Assembly (NCBI GenBank): GCA_030673355.1
Contig: DAOVJF010000021.1
Location: 1-12,743 of the forward strand
From: Planctomycetota bacterium
GTDB taxonomy: Bacteria > JAJVIF01 > JAPKYR01
Direction: 5' to 3'
Length of the DNA: 12,743 nt
In this document: positions 1-6,332 of the stretch, piece after piece
Numbering within the stretch: the first letter of the stretch is position 1
Layout: each line of letters starts with the position of its first letter
Notes under the pieces: generated by a model
Told to the model about the DNA's origin: nothing
Seen by the model: only the letters and a program-made list of their open reading frames with translations
The model's database searches: none
Made by a program: the position numbers and the translations under genes

Positions 1-83
1 ATATAAGCATAACTATTTAATATAAATCTTATACAAACTTTAACAAACTTAAACATAATCAAACAAAGCGAGATCACTTAACA
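1..83 (+). promoter_or_regulatory. AT-rich leader upstream of moxR-like gene, probable promoter
   Basis: This stretch is strongly AT-rich compared with the coding DNA that follows. It contains -10-like words (tataaat at 21-27, ttatac at 29-34). It also has two copies of acaaactt at 33-40 and 43-50, ten bases apart, about one helical turn. No convincing -35 box is visible, and the window starts too close to exclude one outside. The ribosome binding site before the ATG at 84 is weak (gcgag about 12 bases upstream). Calling this a promoter is inference from composition and position. Confidence 0.35.
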
Positions 84-1109
84 ATGCCAGATGTACCCAT
101 AATGCCACAGCCCACCAGCGCAATCTCAAAGGAAATAGAAGCCCTGGGACGTGAATGCGAAAGCCACCAGCCGACGATACAGGCTATTTTCGATGAGGTG
201 AAGAGGATACTTGTCGGCCAGGACGATATGCTTCTGAAACTCATTATCGGGCTTCTCTGCAGGGGCCATATCCTTCTCGAGGGTGTACCCGGATTAGCTA
301 AGACCCTGGCCATCAAGTCGCTTGCCACGGCGATCGGTGCGGATTTCTCGAGGATTCAGTTCACACCGGATCTCCTTCCGGCGGATATCGTGGGTACAAG
401 AATATATAATCCCAGGACATCGGAATTTTCGACTCGTCTGGGTCCTGTATTCGCCAACCTGCTCCTTGCGGATGAAATTAACCGTGCACCGGCCAAGGTA
501 CAGTCGGCGTTGCTCGAGTCGATGCAGGAGAAGCAGGTGACGATAGGCGACGAGAGTTTTCAACTTCCGGATCCTTTCCTGGTAATGGCGACACAGAATC
601 CGATTGAGACCGAAGGCACCTATCCCCTACCAGAGGCGCAACTGGACCGGTTCATGATGAAGGTTAAGGTCACCTACCCGTTCAGGAAAGAGGAGAACCT
701 TATTGTCGACAGGATTACATCCGGCGATACGATCGAACTGAAACCGGCTATTACGCTCGATAAAATCGCAGATATGCAGAAAGTTGTAGACCGGATTTAC
801 GTGGATGAAAACATCAAGAAGTACGTCCTGGATATTGTTATCGCCACAAGGCAGCCGAAGGAATTCGGCCTGGATATCGACTACCTTATCGAATACGGTG
901 CAAGCCCGAGGGCGAGTATTTACCTGGTCATGACCGCAAAAGCTTTCGCGTTCTTAAATGGACGTGGATTCGTGACACCAGATGATGTGAAGGCGATGGT
1001 TATGGACGTCCTCAGGCATCGAATTCTGCTCACTTATGAAGCTGAAGCTGAAGAAGCTACGAGCGAGGATATCGTAGAGAAAATCCTGGGCGCGGTGTAT
1101 GTCCCATGA
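84..1109 (+). CDS. MoxR-family AAA+ ATPase
   Basis: This 341-residue protein is a MoxR-type AAA+ ATPase. MoxR proteins are cytoplasmic hexameric chaperone-like ATPases that usually help metal insertion or maturation of partner complexes, often together with DUF58 or VWA-domain proteins. Visible motifs are Walker A GVPGLAKT at residues 67-74, Walker B LLLADE at 126-131, sensor 1 ATQNP at 169-173, the family segment YPLPEAQLDRF at 180-190, and the sensor-2 region GASPRAS near residue 273. The length is normal for the family and the C-terminal lid domain is present. The first ATG at 84 was chosen; a second ATG at 102 is possible because neither has a strong Shine-Dalgarno. The stop overlaps the next gene by 11 bases, which implies translational coupling. 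The usual DUF58 gene does not follow. The family call is secure; the substrate is unknown. Confidence 0.95.
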   Translation: MPDVPIMPQPTSAISKEIEALGRECESHQPTIQAIFDEVKRILVGQDDMLLKLIIGLLCRGHILLEGVPGLAKTLAIKSLATAIGADFSRIQFTPDLLPADIVGTRIYNPRTSEFSTRLGPVFANLLLADEINRAPAKVQSALLESMQEKQVTIGDESFQLPDPFLVMATQNPIETEGTYPLPEAQLDRFMMKVKVTYPFRKEENLIVDRITSGDTIELKPAITLDKIADMQKVVDRIYVDENIKKYVLDIVIATRQPKEFGLDIDYLIEYGASPRASIYLVMTAKAFAFLNGRGFVTPDDVKAMVMDVLRHRILLTYEAEAEEATSEDIVEKILGAVYVP

Positions 1110-1977
1110 GATAGAAAATCGCAATTACGTAAGTAAACCGGGATGGAAAACTCTCGGGGACAATCCCCTTTATATCTACCTGTTGGACTTAGAATATAAA
1201 CGGTTAAACCTTGTGGAAACCCTGGCGCCCCGACGTCATGCCGCGTGGCAGATATGGGTGTTTGTTTCCTTTCTCCTGCTCTGGATAATTGCACTTATTT
1301 TTTCCCCTATATCTGAATTGCCAATTTTCCTTCTGACAATACTCGGTCCGCTGGCGATCGCCGCCGGCACCGTTTACGCGGGCTGGAATGTCCAGATGCT
1401 TGCAGTAAGCAACTACCCGTCCCCGCTGGACAGTCCCCGCGCGCTTGAGCTTCTTTTTTCGACGCCGCTAACCGAAAAGGAAATTGTCAATGCTACGGTG
1501 CTGGCATATGTCAGGTTCCCATTTTTAAACTTTACACCGGGTCGGCTGGGATTGGTAATGCTGAATTTAATCACACTGGGATTGATTTTAACCGCCGCAA
1601 ACGAACGGGGGATGCTGCGGTGGGATGTATTCCTTATGACGATCGATCTTTATGCGCCGGCGGTATGCGTATTTATTTTCTCACCCATACTCACGGCACT
1701 GGATATTCTCTATGTCCCGCGATCGCGGTTGTGGAGAAGGTCCGAGTTTGAATCTCAACTGGTATCGGGGCAAAGCGGAAAGATGCTTATAATTGCGATA
1801 TTTGCGGTGCTTGCGCCCATAATGGCGGTGGTGTCGATGATGGACTCAACCGATCCTGTAACAACGAAATGGGTGCTGATGGTTGGGTGTCCGATAACGG
1901 TAATGGCAGTCGGATTCATGGCGTTCTGTTTTTATTTATTCGCGCCGAATTATCTTAAGAAGATAAGGAGGTTATAG
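1099..1977 (+). CDS. Multi-pass membrane protein, ABC-2-type permease-like
   Basis: This is a 292-residue integral membrane protein with about six hydrophobic segments: roughly residues 50-68, 72-95, 148-165, 178-203, 228-248 and 258-282. A short cytoplasmic-looking N-terminus contains NPLYIYLLDLEYKRLN. After the second hydrophobic segment comes LELLFSTPLTEKEIV (about residues 114-128). This resembles the 'LL.TPL...EI' loop found in ABC-2-type permeases, which motivates the label. The protein ends in a basic tail (YLKKIRRL). I do not recognise a specific family. The gene overlaps moxR by 11 bases and has no strong ribosome binding site of its own, so it is probably translationally coupled to the ATPase. 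An ABC ATPase partner is not in the window; the MoxR ATPase is a different fold. The coding call is firm; the permease relationship is a motif-level inference. Confidence 0.8.
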   Translation: MSHEIENRNYVSKPGWKTLGDNPLYIYLLDLEYKRLNLVETLAPRRHAAWQIWVFVSFLLLWIIALIFSPISELPIFLLTILGPLAIAAGTVYAGWNVQMLAVSNYPSPLDSPRALELLFSTPLTEKEIVNATVLAYVRFPFLNFTPGRLGLVMLNLITLGLILTAANERGMLRWDVFLMTIDLYAPAVCVFIFSPILTALDILYVPRSRLWRRSEFESQLVSGQSGKMLIIAIFAVLAPIMAVVSMMDSTDPVTTKWVLMVGCPITVMAVGFMAFCFYLFAPNYLKKIRRL

Positions 1978-2062
1978 GCTTTGATTTCATGCGCCGGAGT
2001 CGCACGCCGTGAATGCGAACATATAGGAAAAATTAATCATTTAAAGCCCTCGAAAAAACGAC

Positions 2063-2188
2063 AAAACCGTAGAACAGCACGGCAGTGCGTCTTCCATCTT
2101 AAAACAATCCATTCGACGCACTGCCGTACAACGCACTGCCATTCGACGCACTGCCATTCGACGCACTGCCGTGCTGTTCTACGGTTTT
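2063..2188. repeat. Perfect 29-bp inverted repeat with tandem repeats in its loop
   Basis: The left arm 2063-2091 (begins aaaaccgtagaacagcac) and the right arm 2160-2188 are exact reverse complements over 29 bases. The 68-base interval is not random: most of it belongs to a 15-bp tandem array that ends inside the right arm. The outer edges are A-rich on the left and T-rich on the right, so either strand would give a GC-containing stem followed by U-rich RNA. A terminator for both convergent genes fits. A dispersed palindromic or MITE-like repeat is an alternative that one locus cannot exclude. Confidence 0.9.
2111..2170 (+). repeat. Four-copy 15-bp tandem repeat
   Basis: Four consecutive 15-base units lie at 2111-2125, 2126-2140, 2141-2155 and 2156-2170. 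Units 1, 3 and 4 read attcgacgcactgcc exactly. Unit 2 keeps acgcactgcc but starts gtaca. The last unit is part of the right arm of the surrounding inverted repeat. The left arm at 2081-2090 carries the reverse complement of the 10-base core, so it can pair with any of the four units. Only the fourth gives the full 29-bp stem. Confidence 0.9.
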
Positions 2189-2236
2189 TTCATTTCTCAC
2201 TTTAATCATAATCATCCGGAAACCTGTAAATTAATC

Positions 2237-2265
2237 CAGAGTGGCTAAAAATGGTTAATACTCTG
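2237..2265 (-). other. Small hairpin just after the deacetylase stop codon
   Basis: CAGAGT at 2237-2242 pairs with ACTCTG at 2260-2265 across a 17-base loop, 7 bases beyond the minus-strand deacetylase stop (2273-2275). The sequence after it on that strand is only mildly U-rich. It may be a weak terminator or an mRNA 3'-end stabiliser, or chance. Confidence 0.25.
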
Positions 2266-2272
2266 TATATAT

Positions 2273-3385
2273 TTAAATGTTCCAGATTCCTTTAAACGTG
2301 GTCCGGAGGTCTTCAAGCATGTCCTGGGATGATATCGGGGGACGATAGGGCATCGGGAGACCGCCGGGATCGAAATGTGTTGCGACTGATGCGGTCATGC
2401 ACTCGACTATGCTCTCCGATAGGGCTTCGAGGGAATATCCGCCCTCGAGCGCGTAGAAGACTCCGATACCAAGTTCGGTTGCGATCGCGCGAAACAGGGT
2501 GACCATCTTTCCGTAATATTCCGTCGAGACGTCCAGGGAGCCAAGCGGGTCTTTCATATGGGCATCGAACCCGATTGAGATAATCAGCAATTCGGGTTTG
2601 AACTGCCACGCTATCTGGGCTACAACCTCCCTTCCATATATTGCAAATTCCCCATCCCCTGCCCCGGCGAGAACCGGGAAGTTGACGGTATAACCCTTGC
2701 CGTCACCGGATCCAGTCTCGTCGATAAAGCCGGTACCCGGGTAGTGGTAGCATTGATGGATCGATGAATACAGGACCCCGGCATCCGAATAAAAAATATC
2801 CTGCGTACCGTTACCGTGATGGAGGTCGATATCGACGATCATGATTCGCTTGAGGCCATGCTTTACCCTGGCATATTCCGCGGCACAGGCAACATTATTG
2901 AATATGCAAAATCCCATCGAGCGGTCGGGGGTGGCGTGATGACCGGGTGGACGGAAGAGTCCCCAGACGGTCTGGTATGTGCCGGCCAGAACCTGATCGA
3001 CCGCGTGGCATGCCCCGCCAACGGCACGTAAAGCCGCCTGCCATGTACCCGATGAGACCGGCGTATCGGGATCGAGGTATGCCAGTCTCCCGCCTGATTC
3101 AGAAGCTTTATGAGCAGCGAATTTTATAGCTTCAAGCTGAGCTTCAGAATGACACCGAAGGATATCAGCTTCCTCACAGAGATCGGGCTGCAGCCAGTCG
3201 ATTGATTTGCCGACTTCGTGCTTCTCGATTGCATCCTTCATTACAATCAGGCGATTAGAATTTTCAGGATGGCTGCCGGTATCGTGAAGTAAGTAGTCGT
3301 TATGGAAAATTACACAGGTTTTGGAACTGGTAAATATGGTCTGATCAAAATTTGGCCCATCAAAAACGTCGTGATCTGGAAACAT
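2273..3385 (-). CDS. Histone-deacetylase-family zinc deacetylase (AcuC/HDAC-like)
   Basis: This 370-residue protein belongs to the arginase/deacetylase-fold HDAC family. Such enzymes use zinc to remove acetyl or acyl groups from lysines, polyamines or other amides in the bacterial cytoplasm. The active site is complete: the His pair in RPPGHHA (H149, H150), zinc ligands in DIDLHHGNGTQ (D187, H189), the third zinc ligand in GFDAH (D274), and the transition-state tyrosine in EGGYS (Y317). The early family motif HPENSNRL lies at residues 39-46. About 22 residues precede the conserved core, slightly longer than usual. The upstream region has a modest purine-rich site (agaaga) before the ATG. It is the last gene of the minus-strand operon, 17 bases after the STAS/receiver gene. 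AcuC, acetylpolyamine amidohydrolase or another acyl specificity cannot be separated from sequence alone. Confidence 0.93.
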   Translation of the reverse strand: MFPDHDVFDGPNFDQTIFTSSKTCVIFHNDYLLHDTGSHPENSNRLIVMKDAIEKHEVGKSIDWLQPDLCEEADILRCHSEAQLEAIKFAAHKASESGGRLAYLDPDTPVSSGTWQAALRAVGGACHAVDQVLAGTYQTVWGLFRPPGHHATPDRSMGFCIFNNVACAAEYARVKHGLKRIMIVDIDLHHGNGTQDIFYSDAGVLYSSIHQCYHYPGTGFIDETGSGDGKGYTVNFPVLAGAGDGEFAIYGREVVAQIAWQFKPELLIISIGFDAHMKDPLGSLDVSTEYYGKMVTLFRAIATELGIGVFYALEGGYSLEALSESIVECMTASVATHFDPGGLPMPYRPPISSQDMLEDLRTTFKGIWNI

Positions 3386-3402
3386 GTGATTATCTTCTTT
3401 TT

Positions 3403-4218
3403 TTATTCTGACCTGGCTTTTTTTCTGATATCGTACCGTTTAAACGCTTCCTTGAGGCGGGAAAAGAAAGTACGGGAATCGAAATTGGCCATGATTTCCT
3501 CTCCCTTGAAAACAAACGGCACGAATTTGTCAGCTCCCTCATCGAGGAGCATTTTCGCCGATCGCCGGCTTGTCGGCTTTCCAACGATGAAAATCCCGAT
3601 TCCCCGCATCTCCGGATTTGAGCGAATCTGCCGAATTAACCTTATCAGGTCGTGCCCTGTAAGAGAGGGGTCGATTAAGATGCAATATATTTTCTGCCTG
3701 CCGGCATAGTCAACCGCGGCGGGGATGTTATCGAATTTCGCGACAGGATGTCCCCCCATCACTCCCAGTTTCCAGAAAATTTTTCGGAATGTGTCATCTG
3801 CTCCAATGACCACAACGACACCGGGTCCCTCATCTTCAGTCACATCGGAGAGTGGTTCCGGCTCACCACCGAGCGCGACAACGGCCTCATTTTCGGTTTC
3901 GAAATATCTGACAAGGTTTTCATCGATGTAAGTCTTTACGTAGTCGAGGGGATCGCCAGTCGCACCGTAAACTACAAGGCTACCCCCGGCACGGGAGCAT
4001 GCCCGTCCAAGTGAATGAATAGCACCGAAAACCTCTTTTTTAATTTCAACTAATTCGGAAAGGTTAATTGCAATCCTTGGGGAACCTTCCTTAAGAACTT
4101 CCTGAAGCGACGATCTCAGCATCGCCGATCCGGTCGTGTTCAGACGGCCGATAACATCAATGATTTCAGCGGCCCGGTCACCGGACCCGATCCTGCGCCG
4201 TCGCAATTCAAGAGCCAT
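3403..4218 (-). CDS. STAS domain plus degenerate response-regulator receiver protein
   Basis: This is a 271-residue two-domain protein. Residues about 13-116 look like a STAS (anti-sigma-factor antagonist, SpoIIAA-like) domain: AAEIIDVIGRLNTTGS, then RIAINLSELVEIKKEVFGAI. The usual phosphorylated D-S-S-G site is replaced by an I-K-K-E stretch. Residues about 132-258 resemble a CheY-like receiver, with an acidic pair ADD (D141, D142) and a possible phosphoacceptor D183 in LIDPSL. The switch Thr/Ser position appears to be Gly213, and the conserved Lys-Pro of GAxxxxxKP is changed (GADKFVPFVF). The ATG at 4218 was chosen because it begins one base after the tpiA stop (TGAgATG), with a GGGAGG site about 11 bases upstream. 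A longer frame to 4269 would overlap tpiA by 50 bases. A regulatory, interaction-based role is inferred. Phosphorylation control is doubtful. Confidence 0.75.
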   Translation of the reverse strand: MALELRRRRIGSGDRAAEIIDVIGRLNTTGSAMLRSSLQEVLKEGSPRIAINLSELVEIKKEVFGAIHSLGRACSRAGGSLVVYGATGDPLDYVKTYIDENLVRYFETENEAVVALGGEPEPLSDVTEDEGPGVVVVIGADDTFRKIFWKLGVMGGHPVAKFDNIPAAVDYAGRQKIYCILIDPSLTGHDLIRLIRQIRSNPEMRGIGIFIVGKPTSRRSAKMLLDEGADKFVPFVFKGEEIMANFDSRTFFSRLKEAFKRYDIRKKARSE

Positions 4219-4219
4219 C

Positions 4220-5005
4220 TCAGACAGTGCCTCCCGGACCGGTTTCAGCGATTGCCTTTGCGATCTCAAGGAATTGTTTTGTATCGAGACTTGCCCCGCC
4301 TACAAGCGCGCCGTCGATATCAGGCAGCCTGGCGTATTGACTTATATTTTCAGGTGAAACACTCCCGCCGTAAAGGATACGAATAGTCGCGGCGGTTTCC
4401 GGTGTAAAAAACCTGGATGTCCAGGACCTGATGAAATCAGCCATCTCCTGCGCGTCGCGAGGTTCGGCATTTTTTCCAGTTCCAATTGCCCAGACCGGTT
4501 CGTAGGCAATCAACGCTCCCCCGGTAACCTCCTGGCCTTCCCAGGCGACAGCAAGCTGCTCCTCGACGACATCCCTGGCTTTTCCGGCCTCGCGGTCCCT
4601 GAGTTGTTCCCCGACACAGAGTACCGGTATCAGCCGGTCGCGAAGTATCCGGGCAAGTTTCCTGCCAACTGTTTTATTGTCTTCTCCCATTATATGCCGG
4701 CGTTCGGAATGCCCGACAAGTACGTGCGACGCACCGGCCGAACGCAGGATATTTCCACTCATCTCGCCAGTATACGCACCTTCTTTTTCGTAATAGATAT
4801 TTTGAGCTCCGATAAATATCGGGCTGTCCTCACCAAGTTCCTGGCGCATGGGGTAAATGTACGGAGCGGGAGGGAATATGGAAACCCCGACAGACCCCTC
4901 GTTAATATCGCTGAAAAGAGCCGGTACGAATTCATACACGAAATCAAGGGCCTCGTTCAGCGTCTTATTCATCTTCCAGTTCGCGTAGGCACACGGGATA
5001 CGCAT
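4220..5005 (-). CDS. tpiA: Triose-phosphate isomerase
   Basis: This enzyme interconverts dihydroxyacetone phosphate and glyceraldehyde 3-phosphate in glycolysis and gluconeogenesis, in the cytoplasm. The 261-residue protein has the usual TIM-barrel length and all hallmark motifs: N-terminal ANWKMN with catalytic K11 (and N9), LVGHSERR with electrophilic H99, AYEPVWAIGTG with catalytic base E169 and the mobile loop 6, and the phosphate-binding LYGGSVSPEN and GALVGGASL. The start ATG at 5005 has a good ribosome binding site (gaggtg about 6 bases upstream). It lies 77 bases after pgk and is followed after one base by the STAS/receiver gene. Nothing in the enzyme looks unusual. Confidence 0.98.
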   Translation of the reverse strand: MRIPCAYANWKMNKTLNEALDFVYEFVPALFSDINEGSVGVSIFPPAPYIYPMRQELGEDSPIFIGAQNIYYEKEGAYTGEMSGNILRSAGASHVLVGHSERRHIMGEDNKTVGRKLARILRDRLIPVLCVGEQLRDREAGKARDVVEEQLAVAWEGQEVTGGALIAYEPVWAIGTGKNAEPRDAQEMADFIRSWTSRFFTPETAATIRILYGGSVSPENISQYARLPDIDGALVGGASLDTKQFLEIAKAIAETGPGGTV

Positions 5006-5082
5006 ATATCACCTCAGTTAACAGCATCATCGAATTCGAACGAATCTGCGACGCTTGAATGATTAATAAACCGGAAAGCAGA

Positions 5083-6288
5083 TTATACAACAACCGGTTG
5101 TGGATCGAGAAGCACGGCGACACCGGGAAGTACTTTTCCGCTCATGTATTCGAGACTGGCACCGCCGCCGGTTGACATATGACTGAAACCCCAGCCGAGT
5201 CCGAAATGGTTGATGGCGCTCATGGTCTCGCCACCACCAGCGACAGAGAAACCCTGGCCGAGTGCAATGGCTTTGGCGATCGCCCTGGTACCGCCATTAT
5301 AACGCCAGTCCTCGAATAATCCCATCGGTCCATTCCATAATACAGTGCCGGCCCGTCTCAGGAGCGGGTCCCAGGCTCCCTGGGTTTTACTTCCAATATC
5401 AAAACCGGCACAGTCATGCGGGAAGTCTTCGATATCTACCAATCTTGCTTCCGTATCAGGATCGGAATTTGGGGCGACAAGGAGATCTCTCGGGAGCTCG
5501 ATTCTGTAACCCATGTTTGCCTGGTTCGTAAGAACGGTACGGGCGGCTTCGATCATATCCTCCTCGACCATGCTGGTTCCAACTTCGCGCCACTGAGCTT
5601 TCAGGAAAGTAAACGCGCAGGCCCCGCCGATTAGAATCGTGTCAACACGAGGCGCCAGGAATTCAAGGATTGGCAGCTTGTTCTTGACCTTGGCTCCTCC
5701 GAGGCAGACAACATACGGTCTTGCGACGTCCTCCTGGAGAAGGCCGTCAATATGCTCGATTTCTTCCACAAGAAGGAAACCCGCGTAATGTGGTAATCTC
5801 TCGGCTACACTGACAACACTTGCATGGGCCCGGTGGCTTGTTCCGAAAGCGTCGTTCACGTAAATATCCGCAAGCCTGGCATATGCGGCTCCAAGTTCCG
5901 GATCGTTTTTTGTTTCACCCGGAAGGAAGCGGGTATTTTCCAGAACCGCGATTTCGCCCGGTCCAATCCGGCCAAGGGTTTCCGGGTAGTCACCATCGGT
6001 ATAATCTTCAATTAAGGGAACTTCGCCGCCGACAAGGTCGGCCAGTCTTGTTGCGACCGGTTTAAGGCTTAACTCGGGAACAACCTTGCCTTTCGGACGT
6101 CCGAGGTGGCTGGTTACATATACCCTTGCACCGCGATCCAGAAGAAAATGAATCGTACGGAGGCTTGCCAGGATACGTGTTTCATCCGTGATGTTACATT
6201 CTGAATCCAAAGGCACATTGAAGTCACATCTCAGGAAAACTCTTTTTCCATCCACATCGGCATCTTTAACGTGAGGTAGAGTTGGCAT
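5083..6288 (-). CDS. pgk: Phosphoglycerate kinase
   Basis: Phosphoglycerate kinase transfers phosphate between 1,3-bisphosphoglycerate and ADP. The 401-residue protein shows the two-lobed PGK pattern: RVFLRCDFNVPL (residues 16-27), TSHLGRPKG (59-67) for substrate binding, the conserved Arg in TDETR (R38), LGGAKVKNKLPIL (197-209), LWNGPMGLFE (317-326) and STGGGASLEY (372-381) for the nucleotide and hinge regions. In SVAGGGETMSAI (348-359) the usual GGGD is GGGE, a conservative change at a position linked to metal-nucleotide binding. The ATG at 6288 is preceded by a strong AGGAGG (6301-6306), but with a long 12-base spacer. It follows gap by 44 bases and precedes tpiA by 77, in one operon. Confidence 0.98.
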   Translation of the reverse strand: MPTLPHVKDADVDGKRVFLRCDFNVPLDSECNITDETRILASLRTIHFLLDRGARVYVTSHLGRPKGKVVPELSLKPVATRLADLVGGEVPLIEDYTDGDYPETLGRIGPGEIAVLENTRFLPGETKNDPELGAAYARLADIYVNDAFGTSHRAHASVVSVAERLPHYAGFLLVEEIEHIDGLLQEDVARPYVVCLGGAKVKNKLPILEFLAPRVDTILIGGACAFTFLKAQWREVGTSMVEEDMIEAARTVLTNQANMGYRIELPRDLLVAPNSDPDTEARLVDIEDFPHDCAGFDIGSKTQGAWDPLLRRAGTVLWNGPMGLFEDWRYNGGTRAIAKAIALGQGFSVAGGGETMSAINHFGLGWGFSHMSTGGGASLEYMSGKVLPGVAVLLDPQPVVV

Positions 6289-6300
6289 AATTGAAAAAAT

Positions 6301-6306
6301 CCTCCT
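6301..6306 (-). promoter_or_regulatory. Ribosome binding site of pgk with long spacer
   Basis: On the minus strand this reads AGGAGG, a perfect anti-16S match. Twelve bases separate it from the pgk ATG, more than the usual 5-9. An in-frame ATT lies three bases closer. The ATG is kept because the protein N-terminus matches the family from there. Confidence 0.6.
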
Positions 6307-6332
6307 GATTCATATTTCGATCTATTTTTAAA

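Larger units (their letters stand above)
2053..2190. terminator. Probable bidirectional Rho-independent terminator
   Basis: The long stem at 2063-2188 lies between two convergent genes. On the plus strand it is followed by a run of six T (2185-2190). On the minus strand it is followed by the complement of the A runs at 2063-2066 and 2053-2058. This is the arrangement of an intrinsic terminator that serves both the moxR unit and the long rapZ-to-deacetylase unit. The loop is much longer than in typical terminators, so the structure may have another origin or an added role. Confidence 0.55.
1978..2272. other. Convergent intergenic region with structured repeat
   Basis: The 295 bases between the plus-strand membrane-protein gene and the minus-strand deacetylase gene hold no credible gene. 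The main content is the large inverted repeat at 2063-2188 with its internal 15-bp tandem units. A smaller hairpin lies at 2237-2265. An open frame from the TTG at 1981 to 2205 runs straight through the hairpin and gives a repetitive Ser-Thr-His-Cys peptide, so it is treated as non-coding. Confidence 0.7.

Noticed and set aside
2111..2170. CRISPR-like or integron attC-like array
   Set aside because: The repeats are directly contiguous without spacers, the unit is only 15 bases, and no cas or integrase gene is nearby.
1981..2205. 74-codon open frame after the membrane-protein gene with a good Shine-Dalgarno and TTG start
   Set aside because: Its second half is the translated tandem repeat and hairpin, giving a monotonous Ser-Thr-His-Cys peptide. 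It ends in the terminator region and shows no domain. Only the ribosome-binding-site oddity is kept as a finding.
3302..3709. 135-codon plus-strand frame spanning the deacetylase start and the receiver gene
   Set aside because: It overlaps two supported genes and the operon junction on the other strand, and has no motif or ribosome binding site.
4219..4269. N-terminal extension of the STAS/receiver gene overlapping tpiA
   Set aside because: The downstream ATG at 4218 sits one base after the tpiA stop with a usable ribosome binding site. The extension has no conserved sequence.
4604..5062. 152-codon plus-strand frame opposite tpiA
   Set aside because: It is antisense to a fully conserved tpiA, has no recognisable motif, and reads as a shadow of tpiA codon bias.
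5006..5082. TTCGAA/GAATTC-rich patch between pgk and tpiA that recalls a tRNA T-loop
   Set aside because: No acceptor, D or anticodon stems can be formed around it in 77 bases; it is just the operon spacer with the tpiA ribosome binding site.
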